From assembly GCF_011075055.1 (NCBI RefSeq), contig NC_058152.1, positions 3,410,001 to 3,474,000 on the forward strand: DNA of 64,000 bases, written 5' to 3'. The DNA comes from Mangifera indica (Eukaryota > Streptophyta > Magnoliopsida > Sapindales > Anacardiaceae). The position numbers and the translations under genes are program-made. Below the pieces are notes generated by a model. It worked only from the letters and a program-made list of their open reading frames with translations, was not told the origin of the DNA and searched no databases. Within the stretch, counting starts at the first letter, position 1. Each line of letters begins with the position of its first letter. Below, piece after piece: positions 35,391 to 46,682 of this stretch.

Positions 35391-35474
<84 letters not shown>
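35391..35474. repeat. (AT)42 microsatellite
   Basis: 84 bp of pure AT dinucleotide, directly followed by a copy of the short palindromic hairpin repeat. Confidence 0.95.
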
Positions 35475-35478
<4 letters not shown>

Positions 35479-35585
35479 ATATGATTAGATATTATTTTAT
35501 TCTTAATTCAAAATTTTTTAATTATTTGATAATACATATCAAATATATATTCATTTATATACTCAAAATGAATACGTAAAATTTT
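35475..35585. repeat. AT-rich hairpin repeat copy
   Basis: TATATGATTAGATATTATTT pairs with TAATTATTTGATAATACATA across a TTCAAAATTTT centre. The left outer arm is replaced by the (AT)n tract. Confidence 0.65.
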
Positions 35586-36119
35586 ATTAATCTTAAAATA
35601 TCATCAGAAAAAACTTAAACTTATATTCTTTTATATATATAATTTTCTCTTTTCTTACTCAAATTACCTCTTTGGGGGTAAAAAATGTTTTAAATTAATA
35701 AAAAAAATACATAATTATATAATAATACATAATATATATTTAAAAATATATACATAAGATATTACTCAGGGATTCTAATTGATGTTGATTGGACAATAAT
35801 TTTCACAACTTTTATAATTTCCATGTGGTGTGTCAACTGTCAACCCATGCCTAACACTTCTAGCTGTAATATTTGATGGTACCTTGATAATTCAAATTAC
35901 CATATTATTCATTACAATTTTGAAAATCTCACAAATATTAATATTATGTTAATATATCTTTATCTTTTATCTTTATATGTAAAGCTTTAAAATAGCTTAA
36001 ATGGGTTCCATGCATTCATTAATTTTTTTTCCTTGTGGTTTGCTATATCAACTACTTGATGGAACATTTTCTAATACAATAATATTATATGCGTAAGCTT
36101 TAAATTATCATAGTATTCA
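35586..36119. other. intergenic, nothing recognised
   Basis: AT-rich, no supported feature. Confidence 0.4.
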
Positions 36120-36260
36120 TAATTTTTGTATATAATTTAATATACAAATAAAAACATATCATTATATGATTGAATATTATTTTATTTTTAATTTTTAACT
36201 ATCTAATTATATGATGATATATTATTATTTATACATAAAAATTATGCACATATCACTATT
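36120..36260. repeat. AT-rich hairpin repeat copy
   Basis: CATTATATGATTGAATATTA pairs with CTAATTATATGATGATATAT around TTTAATTTTTAA, the family core. Confidence 0.6.
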
Positions 36261-36599
36261 TTTTTTAATATATGTTGTGATTGTACCAATTAAATAGTCG
36301 AATAATATGACTTCCCCTCTAATTTATACAGGTCCAACAAAAATGATAACATCACATAAAATGCTATAAATTGACATATCTTACATGAACTGTTTATGTA
36401 AATATATTAACAAAAAGAGAGAAAGATATAAATGAGACAAATATACAACAAACAAATAAAAGAACTTGAATAATTCAAAAAATTGAAGAGAAATGAAAAT
36501 AAATTTTTAAGAAATTTATAACTTTTTTTTATTTTATAATAAAGCCCATAAGCCTAAACTCCTTTATAAGGACTTACTTTAGAGGGGTTTATTTTAAGA

Positions 36600-36930
36600 T
36601 AAAGAAAGATTATTTTGGTTCTAGTAATATTTTATTATCACTATATGACAAGTAATATAAAAAGAAATTTAATTATTATCTCATCTTAGGTATTAAACTA
36701 TTATTAAAATAATTATGATTTTATTACAATTTTATTCTTATTTATTAACTTTTTAGGATAAAAATACCCTTATTTCTAATTAATATAGCAAGTAATTGTG
36801 AAAAATATTTTTAAAACAATTATACTCAAAGATATTTAAGTAAAATAATATCTTAATATTTTTTTATTATATCTAACAAAACATAATAATTATTTATATC
36901 TACTCATTTATAACAAACTGATTATTCACA
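36600..36930 (+). mobile_element. AT-rich TTTGGTT-family MITE, diverged copy
   Basis: Contains TTGGTTCTAGTAATATTTTA at the left and the family interior segments AATTATACTCAAAGATATTT and CATAATAATTATTTATATCT in order. Confidence 0.55.
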
Positions 36931-37042
36931 AAAGAAAATTACCTAAAATACAAATGAGTTTCAAGAAAAGAGATGAGATGAAATGGTACGAGGAATTTAA
37001 TTCATATAGGAAATCCTATTCTATAATTAGACTTGTACTCTA

Positions 37043-37375
37043 TGGGGACGTTTGGTTAGGGGTAAATAAAAATTATCAAAGTAATCTTGATTTTATTATA
37101 ATTATATTCTTATTTATTAATTTTTTAGAATAAAAAATAATCTCATTTTTAATTAACAAAATAAGTAACATAAAAAATATTTTAAAATAATTATATTCAA
37201 GGGTATTTAAGTAAAATAATATACTGGTATTATTTTATTATCTCTAATCAAACATAATAATTATTTATACTTATCAAAATTTATCAAATATAATAATTAT
37301 TTATACCTAATAATCTTCTAAATAATCTAATTTTTTAATTTTGATAATAAAATATTACTTAAACTAAACGTTAAG
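37043..37375 (+). mobile_element. AT-rich TTTGGTT-family MITE, internally deleted copy
   Basis: Starts GGGGACGTTTGGTTAGGGGT and jumps to the second half of the family consensus (AAAGTAATCTTGATTTTATT). It ends ATAAAATATTACTTAAACTA plus AACG. The first 150 bp of the family are missing. Confidence 0.6.
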
Positions 37376-37734
37376 TTTATTGTGATTCATTATAATTCAT
37401 TTAAAGTTTAATATAATTTTAGAAGTTTTTTCTTCACTTGTGTTAAATTTTCTTTATAAAATTAGTTATATTTCTATAAAGACCTAGTCATTTGTTAACC
37501 TTTTATCTCTTTCACTCTGCATCAATTGTCCTACCCGAGAGAAGAGAGCAACACAATAGCACACAAGTTATTTTGAATGACAAAAAGTAAGATTTTATGT
37601 ATAAAAAAGTATAAGTGTTAATTTTTTTTAATGATATATCAAAATTTGATTTACTTGGTATAATTGATTTGATCTTAAAAGGAAGGTCTGATTTGGGTGG
37701 GGTTATTCGTTATTAAAAAAATAATAAATATTAT

Positions 37735-37895
37735 ATGTATACGTTTTAAATGTATAAATAAATATATATTTATATATTTTATTATATGATTAGATATTAG
37801 TTTTTTTTTAATTCAAAATTATTTAATTATATGATAATATAAATTAAATATATATTTATTTATATATTTAAAATATATCCACATAATTTTATTTT
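37735..37895. repeat. AT-rich hairpin repeat, long copy
   Basis: Near-perfect palindrome: TTTTAAATGTATAAATAAAT on the left mirrors ATTTATTTATATATTTAAAA on the right, with the TTATATGATTAGATATTA core. Confidence 0.7.
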
Positions 37896-38289
37896 TTGTT
37901 AAGAGAGGAAATTTTAGAGCTTTAAATCATAAATCATTGACTGATAATGATATATTAATCATGTTTAGTCTTGGATTCAGAAATTTATCTTAAAATGAAT
38001 GAAATGGGATGTCCTACTAATCCCATTTAATTAGCATCCCCTTCTCTCTCCATTTGTTTTTATTTGGACCACGTTTTTGAGATTTCTATCTATTCTTCCC
38101 CATGTTTCCACATCTCTTTCAAGCTCACCATTTTTCTACGATAAAAATATTGCTCCATTACTTCCAACACCCAACTGGCACACCACCACTGCTTAAATCT
38201 TCCCTTATATATTTCTTGTACCCAACCCTCCATACACAATTAAGCCTTAATTTGTATCCCCATTTTTGCTTATCCTTCTTCAACCTCAA
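37896..38289 (+). promoter_or_regulatory. peroxidase promoter and 5' leader; TATA box near 38206
   Basis: CCCTTATATATTTCTTG at 38203-38219 is the best TATA box, about 80 bp before the start codon, followed by a C/T-rich leader. No other element can be assigned. Confidence 0.4.
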
Positions 38290-40115
38290 ATGGGTCGTTT
38301 CCATTTCAGTTTTATTTTGCTTCTGTCATTTTCTCTAAGCTTGTTCCTGCATCCCAGTACCGTATCCGCAGATCTCAAATATAACTATTATGCTGATATC
38401 TGCCCTGATGTAGAAAGCATAGTTAGAAAAGCCGTTGAGAAGAAATTCAACCAAACATCTGTTGCTGGTCCTGCGACTCTCCGTCTCTTCTTCCATGATT
38501 GCTTCGTCGAGGTATAATATAATATAAGAGCAAATATTTATTAGCAACTACTGCGTTGAATCATATTATTTGGTGGATTTACTCTCATTCTGTAAATGAT
38601 TACAGGGTTGTGATGCTTCAGTTATAATTCAATCAACTGCAACCAATAAAGCTGAGAAGGATCACCCCGATAATTTATCCCTAGCTGGAGATGGATTTGA
38701 CACCGTAGTCAAAGCCAAAGAAGCAGTTGATGAAGTTTCCAGCTGCAAAAACAAGGTCTCCTGTGCTGATATTCTCGCCCTGGCCACTCGAGATGTTGTT
38801 GCCCTGGTATGGATATGTCAAACATATTATCTTCAACATCTATGTAGCACAGAAACGAAAATACGAAAACATAAAAGTACAGAAATATTACAACTTACAT
38901 TTTGAAAAATACAGAAACAAAATTATGAAAAATATATAAATATGAAAAGATACATGATTTTTTTTTTTATAAATACCCCGAATTTCTTTAAAAAATATAA
39001 CAATTTTTTAGTAACAATAAAGTATATATTTAACTAATTTGATCTATCAAGCAACAATTAAATAAATAATATATATTAAATTAATAAAGTCAATTTTTCA
39101 AATGATTGCCGACAATTGAAAAAGTGGGAGATAGAGAAGAGATGATTTTTAGTAAGCGGAAGATAAGAAAAGCTTCGAGTGCAAAAGAAGAAAAGAAACG
39201 AACTTAGAGTTAAAGTACAAAATTGTGAAGGATAATAAAATATAAAATTGATTTTTAATCAAATAAAAAATAAAAAAAAGAAAAGTATTTCTTTTTCTTA
39301 ATCGCATTTCAAAATTTTTTAAACACCCTGAAACGTTTTGTACCAGTTTTGAAATATTCATTGGTACGCAAAAATGCACCCCATGCTTCCAAATTCAACT
39401 TATGATGTTATTAATTTTGTGATGATGATGATGCAGGCTGGTGGACCTTCATATGCGGTTGAGTTAGGGAGACTAGATGGTCTAAGTTCAACTGACTCGA
39501 GTGTAGATGGGAAGCTGCCGCAGCCAACGTTCAACTTAACTCAGCTCAATTCCTTGTTTGCTGCTAATGGACTTGAACAATCAGACGTGATTGCTCTCTC
39601 TGGTACATTTCCCTTATCAGAACACCATCATGCAGGTGCAACAATCAAAATGAGTCGTTAAATGATAAATTTAACCACGGCGATATGTTTTTGTTTTCTG
39701 GGCAGCTGCACACACTATCGGATTCGCTCACTGCGCCAAGTTTTCATCCAGGATATACAATTACAGCGAGGAACATTCAGTTGATCCGACGATGAACAAG
39801 ACATATGCGGAGGAGCTACAGAAAATGTGCCCGCAAGATGTGGACCCTCGAATCGTCGTCAACATGGACCCCGTCACACCCAACACCTTTGATAATATCT
39901 ACTTCAAGAATCTTAAGCAACACAAGGGCCTTTTCACCTCAGATCAGGTGCTCTACACCGACTCCCGGTCAAAACCCACCGTAAAAGCCTGGGCCAAAGA
40001 CTCCGACGCCTTCAATGAGGCTTTTATCACTGCTATGACCAACCTAGGTCGAGTTGGTGTCAAGACAGGAAGCAATGGAAATATTCGTCATGACTGTAGT
40101 GTGTTTAATAGTTAA
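38290..40115 (+). CDS. class III secretory peroxidase (Prx16/45/50/51 group)
   Basis: Four exons: 38290-38511, 38606-38806, 39437-39602 and 39706-40115, all GT-AG, giving 332 aa. Class III peroxidases are secreted haem enzymes that oxidise phenolics with hydrogen peroxide in the apoplast. A hydrophobic signal peptide (residues 1 to about 27) precedes the mature start [13 protein letters not shown]. The distal haem side shows RLFFHDC with Arg65 and His69. The proximal ligand is His199 in [12 protein letters not shown]. The conserved segments [27 protein letters not shown] and [13 protein letters not shown] are present, as is the C-terminal RHDCS. The Ala in LSAAHT, instead of the commoner Gly, depends on the exon 3/4 junction (G|CT); I recall the same in Arabidopsis PRX50/51. 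Catalytic residues are complete, so it should be functional. Confidence 0.95.
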
Positions 40116-40289
40116 TCAGGAAAATATAATTTATCAAAATGTTCAAGCTAGATGGATTTATTTCCTCTGTTGTGAGTGCTCAATTTTTTTGGTTTAAAGA
40201 AACCAATTAATTTGTAATAAATTCTGAGCATCTGAAATAAATCAACATCGTAAAATAATTCAATCATATTCATCTTCTCCTCGTGTAGT

Positions 40290-40870
40290 GTATAGACGTT
40301 ATATCATATATCAAAAATTAAATTTTTTATATTATATATTATGTATTATATTGTATCATATTATAAAATATATAGTTTAAATAATAATATAATAAAAATA
40401 TCATTATTTTTTAAAATATTACAAATATCTCTAAAAATTTTAAATTTTTATTAACACCCCTACTATATTTTCATTTTCTCTAAGATCATATGACACTCTT
40501 AAACAATTCTTACATTGAAAAAACACGAGAGAGATGTTAGGTTTGTGTGTGCATCCTACATCGTTTGGGGTCTAAATCAGACTAGTTAAATAATTTGTGA
40601 GCTCTTTAAACTATTTATACGTATTTTGAATTGTAAAATCTAAAAACAAACTCATATTATATTATATGTCTAAAATAGACAATATCTTAAAAGTGAACGG
40701 GGGTATTAGACCAAAGGTGTTACAGATCCATATAAGTAATATATATCATATGATATAATACATATTGTATCAATTATATTATATAATTTGATATATTTTA
40801 AAATACATATTATTTTTTATTTGTATCGTTTATATGACACGTATTGTGTATCATAGGATATTCATATTTT
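40290..40870. mobile_element. GATACG-rich foldback repeat interrupted by another repeat
   Basis: 40290-40483 (TTATATTATATATTATGTAT...CTACTATATTTTCATTTTCT) and 40736-40870 (ATATCATATGATATAATACA...TGACACGTATTGTGTATCAT) correspond to consecutive parts of the unit at 31945-32610. The 250 bp between them are foreign (next entry). Confidence 0.6.
40484..40735. repeat. dispersed repeat with TGTTAGGTTTGTGTGTGCAT core
   Basis: AGAGATGTTAGGTTTGTGTG then TGCATCCTACATCG, and later AAAATAGACAATATCTTAAA, recur in the same order at 55640-55905. It interrupts the surrounding foldback repeat. I recognise the core as a type common in eudicot intergenic DNA, but I cannot assign it to a class. Confidence 0.65.
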
Positions 40871-41955
40871 CAAGACTCCATTATGCAATTATATGGGCAA
40901 ACAACCATCAAAATCTAAGAAACCAACATTTCTGTCAAGATCAAGATACCTAATGGAATTATTTCATCCAATCCTTCAAATGTCCCCATTTTGTTAATTT
41001 CACGTATATGAAGACAGGCTGAATAGAACAAACCAAAGCAAATTATTATCATGAGCCATGACATATGGCATTTGAATTAGGTAAATATTTACTTCGTTTA
41101 AATTATTTTTTTTATAAATGTCTTATTCGTTAACAATAAACAGAGTAAGCATGCAGTGATTATTTTTACAAATTTACAATCACATAAATGTGAAAAAGAA
41201 AGGATAGAAAATCACAAAAGGGTTTGACTTTTGAGACTAAATTATGCTTGCCAGTTGGCTAAAGTGTACGTAGCAGATAAATACGCTGTGAAACAGATAA
41301 TTGAAAGCAAAATCTAAAGACCAGATCTGTTCTTCGAGATTGAGCACGCGTTTACTTGCTAAGTAGACCCGAAATCCCAGTCACCTAAAAGAGCTCTGGC
41401 ATTTCAATAAACGTGACATTTCCCTGTGTCATAGCTTCTAGGATTTGGACATAGAAACACTGCCTACGGGCTCCCAGGAGACACTGTTACTCATAAAAGT
41501 AGTGGAACCCCCTTTTAATTTTTGGAGGGTTTAGAGTCAAAATCCATTACAAGATCAGATTCTTTAATCTTTATATTTAGTGATTGTAAGATCAATTATT
41601 ATAACTGAAGTTTTATTTATTCAGCATAATCAATCAAACCCTTACGAAGGCAAATCTATTCAGATAAAATTTCTCGTCATAAATTAAAAAAACACTACAT
41701 ACACTAGACACTTATACCAAACTTGCTCTCATGTTTTATTTTGGAGGCCCTAGTGTTGGTGGACTAGCTTGAAGGTTGTTCCTCAAAAAAAAAAAAATGA
41801 AAAACAGATTGAGTACGGTAAACACCTACTTTATTGTTTTTTTTTTTTTTTTCATTTGGTACTTAAACACAGCAGATTCCGAAGTGTAACAAGCATGTAA
41901 ACATCATTGTAACTTCTTGGTATCAAGTACATCAATCTTTTTACGCAGAGATCAA
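40871..41955. other. intergenic, nothing firm
   Basis: Mixed composition; poly-T run at about 41838-41853. No gene recognised. Confidence 0.4.
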
Positions 41956-42150
41956 CTAAAAATAAATGAGCTTCATCAAATTGACATTATAAAATGGATG
42001 GTTCAGAGTTCCTATGTTAATTGTCAATATGAAATGCGGAGGATCCTTCTGAGTTGTGCCATCTTCTTTCAAAAGATCACTTCTGCATGATTCAGCAAGA
42101 AAGCAAGCCAAGAACTTGACAATAGTGAGATTGGAGATATCATTAATCAA
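41956..42150 (-). pseudogene. unidentified coding-like fragment downstream of the Hfi1 homologue
   Basis: The minus strand encodes a protein-like 64-codon stretch containing INDISNLTIVKFLACFLAES and HFILTINIGTLNHPFYNVNL. Its balanced composition contrasts with the AT-rich surroundings. No start context or splice partner is certain. It may be an exon of the same lost gene as the fragment at 42367-42477. Family not recognised. Confidence 0.25.
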
Positions 42151-42366
42151 CCAATATATATCAAAACGATATTGTTTTGATCGATTTTGGCTCAGTTATA
42201 GTATTGAGTAAGCTCAATTTGATACTATACCCAAACTCGGACTTAACTCCCCTCAAACCAAGCCAAATTCAAACCAGTTTAGAGGGAATTTGTCAAACTT
42301 GAAAATATCGAATAATCTATGATTTTTCTATATTTTACATGAACCTTTGAAATGTTATATGCATCT

Positions 42367-42477
42367 CTAGCTTGTTGATACCTTCCTCAGGCAGACACCA
42401 TTTAGCCGGACCTTGAGCTCAGTTTCCAGGTACCTTTGTACCCTGACGATGCCTACATCTTCAAGAACACGCATGCA
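42367..42477 (-). pseudogene. unidentified coding-like fragment
   Basis: The minus strand reads MRVLEDVGIVRVQRYLETEL then KVRLNGVCL before a stop at 42367. Shifting one base after CL gives EEGINKLEM, which reads more naturally and suggests a frameshift in a decayed exon. The VRVQRYLETELK stretch looks like genuine protein, but I could not place the family. Confidence 0.3.
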
Positions 42478-42878
42478 GTTAAAAAGAAAAATAGAATATT
42501 TACCTTCACATTCATGAGTTTAAACATATGCAGTGCAAAAGAATATAAAATATTATAAATTCACACTTGATTTTAAGTATCACCAAGGCAGAGAGAGCAC
42601 TAGAGTGATAAGAAACTAAGTATATTTATAGAGAAAAGAAATAGATACCAAAGTAGTCACTGACCTACTTTTAGTAATTACATTCTTACAGGAGTCAAAT
42701 ATTTCAAATCTTAAATAGGTCAGCAAGTCCAACCCCAGAAACAATCAGCATCATGGCCTATATACAATCCACTCAGAAGGATTCAAAACTTAGGAAGCCT
42801 TTATACTCATATACTTCAGTAGCAACATGGTCTAGATCAAAGGTTAGCATATACTTCATAACTGGCAATAACTTAAAG

Positions 42879-43958
42879 TTAATTTGTATATTTGCGAATC
42901 CTCAATCTTCTTGTTTCATACAAGTAAACCTCCTCAAGGAGAGTTGGCCAATTTACTCCAAGAATTTGGGGATTTGACTCCACTGCAATTCGAAAGTCTA
43001 ACATGGTTGCGGAAGTGGATCCACTCAAATTCTGTGTATATCTCACTGGCAATGTTTTATTTAATCGTGGTATAGATGATCCATGCCCTTGCTCTATAAG
43101 TTTGTGGCCAGACTGTGATCCAGCTTGTTCCAAACAAGGCTTTATTAATCTTTTCAAGTAAACATCCAGGCCACTGTTCAACAAATTGACACAATCCACT
43201 GAGACATTTAATCCCTCCATCTCCAACTTCTGTTCCAACCTCTTCTTTAAGGAACTAGTATCAGGTAGCTGACCGCCTTTTTCACAAATCTCTGTGTAAT
43301 AATCACAGCCCAATCTACTGTGTGGTACTTTCTGCATCTCTTTGTTGTTTCTGGGGATGCCAAGAGGAGCTCTGACAGGGCTCCTACTATAAATACTTGG
43401 ACTGGCAGCATCCTGTTCAACCTCTTCCCCTTCTTCCACCGAGCCCGGGGGCCTACTACCCAAAGAAAGCAACTCAGTGGCACTCTGCTGTTCTTGAATA
43501 TTTTGCACTGAATCTTCACATACAAAACTATGTCTATTTCCATGAGAAGCTAGGGAACTTGGATGATCCCTGAACTTGGGATCATGAATATTTGGTGTCT
43601 TTCCTTTCAGAGGTGATTGAGGAGAATCTTTGCCTAGTGTCTGAAGACATTTTCTTTGATACCCATTAGCCAGTTTGACACTAAAAGGGCCATCAACTTT
43701 TGCCGCTTTTGATGGGGGAGTCTTAGCAACACATGCATTTTTTAGCATTGATAGAATGAGAAGTTTATGAAGGCGCATATTTTCTATCCCTATTGTGCCA
43801 ATGCAGAGTCGATCAAACTCAGATTTGTCCATCTTACCATTTAAAAATCTTGTGAGAAGATCAAAATATGTCTCTGATTTTGTATGCCCAAGCTTCCTTT
43901 CAATATGAGATTTAATCTCCAAAGTGTTCACTCTGGCAAAATGCCGAACAGCCGGCAT
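42879..43958 (-). CDS. Hfi1/Tada1-like subunit of the SAGA coactivator complex
   Basis: One uninterrupted coding exon of 359 aa. Yeast Hfi1/Ada1 and animal TADA1 hold the SAGA histone-acetyltransferase core together in the nucleus; plants have several homologues of about this length. The N-terminal signature is MPAVRHFARVNTLEIKSHIE, YFDLLTRFLNGKMDKSEFDR and LHKLLILSMLKNACVAK (residues 1-80). It is followed by a low-complexity Ser/Pro middle, then LKKRLEQKLEMEGLNVSVDC (about residues 243-262), where histone-fold-type helices are expected, and a C-terminal MLDFRIAVESNPQILG block. The start at 43958 is preferred over an in-frame ATG at 44024 because homologues begin MPA.R and a splice acceptor (GACAG) lies between. 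It is probably constitutively expressed. Intact. Confidence 0.88.
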   Translation of the reverse strand: MPAVRHFARVNTLEIKSHIERKLGHTKSETYFDLLTRFLNGKMDKSEFDRLCIGTIGIENMRLHKLLILSMLKNACVAKTPPSKAAKVDGPFSVKLANGYQRKCLQTLGKDSPQSPLKGKTPNIHDPKFRDHPSSLASHGNRHSFVCEDSVQNIQEQQSATELLSLGSRPPGSVEEGEEVEQDAASPSIYSRSPVRAPLGIPRNNKEMQKVPHSRLGCDYYTEICEKGGQLPDTSSLKKRLEQKLEMEGLNVSVDCVNLLNSGLDVYLKRLIKPCLEQAGSQSGHKLIEQGHGSSIPRLNKTLPVRYTQNLSGSTSATMLDFRIAVESNPQILGVNWPTLLEEVYLYETRRLRIRKYTN

Positions 43959-43978
43959 TGCAGTTTTCAGTTTCCTCA

Positions 43979-44474
43979 CTGTCATCAAAGTTAAAAATAT
44001 CGTATAATTTAAGAAAAATCCCAATAATAGAAAGTATTTAACTTCTGAAATTCATCAATATGCCAAAAAAAAACATTTCACTTCTCAATTCAACCAAATA
44101 GCCCAATGTAACAAAGGTTCCTATTGTGAAATCTGTTACTGAATTCTGTAAAACAATAAAAAAGTTATTGAATTCTATAAACCCACCTAAAGATTGATCT
44201 GAATACTTCATTCTCACAATTTATCACACTTTAATAGGCCAATTATCAATAATAGACAAACTCACAGTCAAAACCCAACTTCAACTACACAAAAGCTAAA
44301 CAGAAAAACCAATAATTGTCTAAAAGTTAAGATCCCCAAACTTTGAAGCATAAATGAGTTGTAAATAATAGACTTTCTATATTTGACGCGTAAGCAAAAG
44401 CCAACAAGCTAATCCAACATTGAAAGTAGCAAGCGCTGTAATTTAACAAAATAATGAAAGAAAAGAAAACGAAC
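43979..44474 (-). other. intron in the 5' untranslated region of the Hfi1 homologue
   Basis: Donor CAG|GTTCG at 44475/44474 and acceptor GATGACAG ending at 43979 on the minus strand bracket AT-rich, frame-poor sequence, with a GC-richer short exon upstream (about 44475-44580). Leader introns before a single coding exon are common for this gene class. Inferred from signals only. Confidence 0.5.
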
Positions 44475-44615
44475 CTGAATTAGGTTAGAAAAGCGAGGAA
44501 TTTGATCGAAATTGAGTTGATTCAGAAGGATCGCCCACGGATTAGAGCTGGTGGAGGAAGGAGGGTTTTAGAAGCTTCGTCGAGTCATCGGAGTCAAAGG
44601 GCATGTGCTTTTTAT

Positions 44616-44753
44616 GACACGTGGCCGCCGCCAAGAAGAGCAATTTGGTAAAGTTATTAGTGCTTGTATCTCCAGAATCCAATCGCCTACTTCAATTCAA
44701 AGTCAAACACTTCAGCTTAAGGCAACTAAAACGCAAAAAAACTCACACGTGGC
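44616..44753. promoter_or_regulatory. two ACACGTGGC (G-box/ABRE-like) sites upstream of the Hfi1 homologue
   Basis: GACACGTGGC at 44616-44625 and CACACGTGGC at 44744-44753 both carry the palindromic CACGTG bZIP/bHLH core extended as an abscisic-acid response element. They lie 35 and 165 bp upstream of the presumed leader exon. Two copies this close make chance less likely. Function not shown. Confidence 0.5.
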
Positions 44754-44859
44754 ACCATCAATGTTGTGTACTAGCCAACTACATTTTCCGTCCTTCGATC
44801 GAGACAATCTAAACTTGCCATTTGTTTTTTTCGGTCAAAAGTCAAACTACACGACATAG

Positions 44860-46071
44860 TGTCGCACTAACTTCACAGGCATTGTAACGATTAAGGGTAA
44901 ATTTCAATTGAATTTATGTAAGTTTAAAAATAAGTGCAATCCAAACAAATATGAAAAGAATTTGGTTCAAATAAACTCGAACATCGAAGTTAGATAATGT
45001 CAAATTCAAATTTGAGTTTGAGTTTTATAAGTATCAGGCTTGCCAAGCTTATGAACAAAAAAAATTTTGATAAAATACCATCGTTGTAATAATACACATC
45101 AAAATAATATTACTTTAATTATTTTTTATTCAACGGTAATATCAAACCGAGCTTGAATTTGAGTTCAACTCACCTCAAACAACTTTAAAACAAATTTGAG
45201 TTTAATTCAATTCAAATCTAACCCTAATTCTGTTTCGACTTACATTTTTTATTATTGAAAAGAGTACTTCTAGTCTAATCACTCAATTACTATAAACATA
45301 TAGTTTTATATGTGTGTGTGTGATTATTTTTCATCCAAACTTTGATAAAATTTTTTAATTTTAAAAAATTAATTTTTCAGTCCGTTCGTTAATCTTGTTA
45401 GTTTAAACCGTTTGGTTTCACTTTGATTGTATTAATTTACTCTTTAGAGAAAATTTATAAAATTATCTTTAATATTTAATATAAATATCTATTACTAATA
45501 TATCTTTATTTTTATTAAAATTAAGAAATTACCTTAAACTAATTTTAAATATTTATTAAAAATTATTATTATTTTAATTATTCTTAACCTCACATATTTT
45601 CTTCATCTTTTTCGCTACCATTATCACCATTACATTATCATTTCAATGTGGTCATTCTCATTGCCAACCCACTTTTGTTCAAAGAGTGTTGGACACCACC
45701 ACCACATTGGTCTTCTCACACTGTCAAAACCACCACCATTTTCAAATATGGGTTTTCTATATCTCTATTTCTCAAAAATAATATTTTTAGTGTGATTGGG
45801 TCTATTTTTGGAATTTGGATCTAACTGATGTGGCTTTTATTAGTTGATTCTTATGAAACACAGATGCAAGAGATTGAACGACTTGGCAATGAATTCTCCA
45901 GCTCACACACATAGACATTATATTCTCTAGTTGTTCTTCAGTTCAATGACAACAGTGGTTCCAAAAATGACATAATTCTCCTAGCACTAATGTTTTCAAT
46001 AGTAGTTTTGATGACACTTCAATTATATATTAAAAAATGTGTACATATAATGTTGTTTCTTTTAATATATA
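44860..46071. other. intergenic, nothing firm
   Basis: AT-rich DNA without a recognisable gene. A weak foldback-arm resemblance (TTTTTCATCCAAACTTTGAT) occurs at about 45325. Confidence 0.35.
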
Positions 46072-46290
46072 GAGCATAACTCACATTGAGCAAGCCAAAG
46101 TGTCGACAATCGATGTACAAATGATAACTATGTTGTGTAGGTTTCATCTCTTGATGTATAGATCTTAAATCATGTCGAGCAAATAAAAATATCAACATTT
46201 GACATGTACATAATAACTTAAGTCATGTAGGTGGTGTCTCGTGATGTGTAGATCTTAAATCATATTAAGCAAGTAAAGGTTTCATGATGT
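46072..46290 (+). repeat. about 90-bp tandem repeat, 2.5 diverged units
   Basis: TGATGTATAGATCTTAAATC at about 46152 recurs as TGATGTGTAGATCTTAAATC at about 46242, with AAGCAAGT/GAGCAA(A/G) and GTAGGT(T/G)(T/G) blocks repeated in step. Possibly part of a gypsy LTR. Confidence 0.6.
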
Positions 46291-46682
46291 GTAGAAAATG
46301 ATGTGTCTCCTGATAAGTTCTACAAAATGTCCAAAAAATCCTTGTTTGATAGTTGTCTTAAAGTTTTCCGGATCAAAATCCTTGATTAGCAGTTTTCTAA
46401 AGATTGAAAGCAAATAAAAAAAGAAACGAAAGGATCACATAGGTAATTGTCATTCCTTCAAAAAGCAAACACGAGATTATTTGAAGAGAAATCTTTCTCT
46501 ACTAGCTTTCTTTAAAGAGTATACTCAGCTAGTCACTTCAGTCAACCACATTTACATTGTGTTAAGGGATACTAATATATATGTTCCTATAGCCTACCCT
46601 AATAAAGAGAGATTGTGCTAAACTAGATCCTAATAAGCTTTTTCATTATCACAACGATATTTGGTATCATACCAACAAGTGT

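Noticed and set aside
35358..35579. Open frame reading Ile-Tyr repeats
   Set aside because: It is translation of the (AT)42 tract and adjacent hairpin repeat, not a gene. The same applies to the Ile-Tyr frames at 61566-61889.
46655..46680. TGGTATCA at 46662 as a retrotransposon primer site
   Set aside because: Only 8 nt match the initiator-Met primer site and the following bases diverge; it also reads TTGGTATCATACCAA, a palindrome that can arise by chance.
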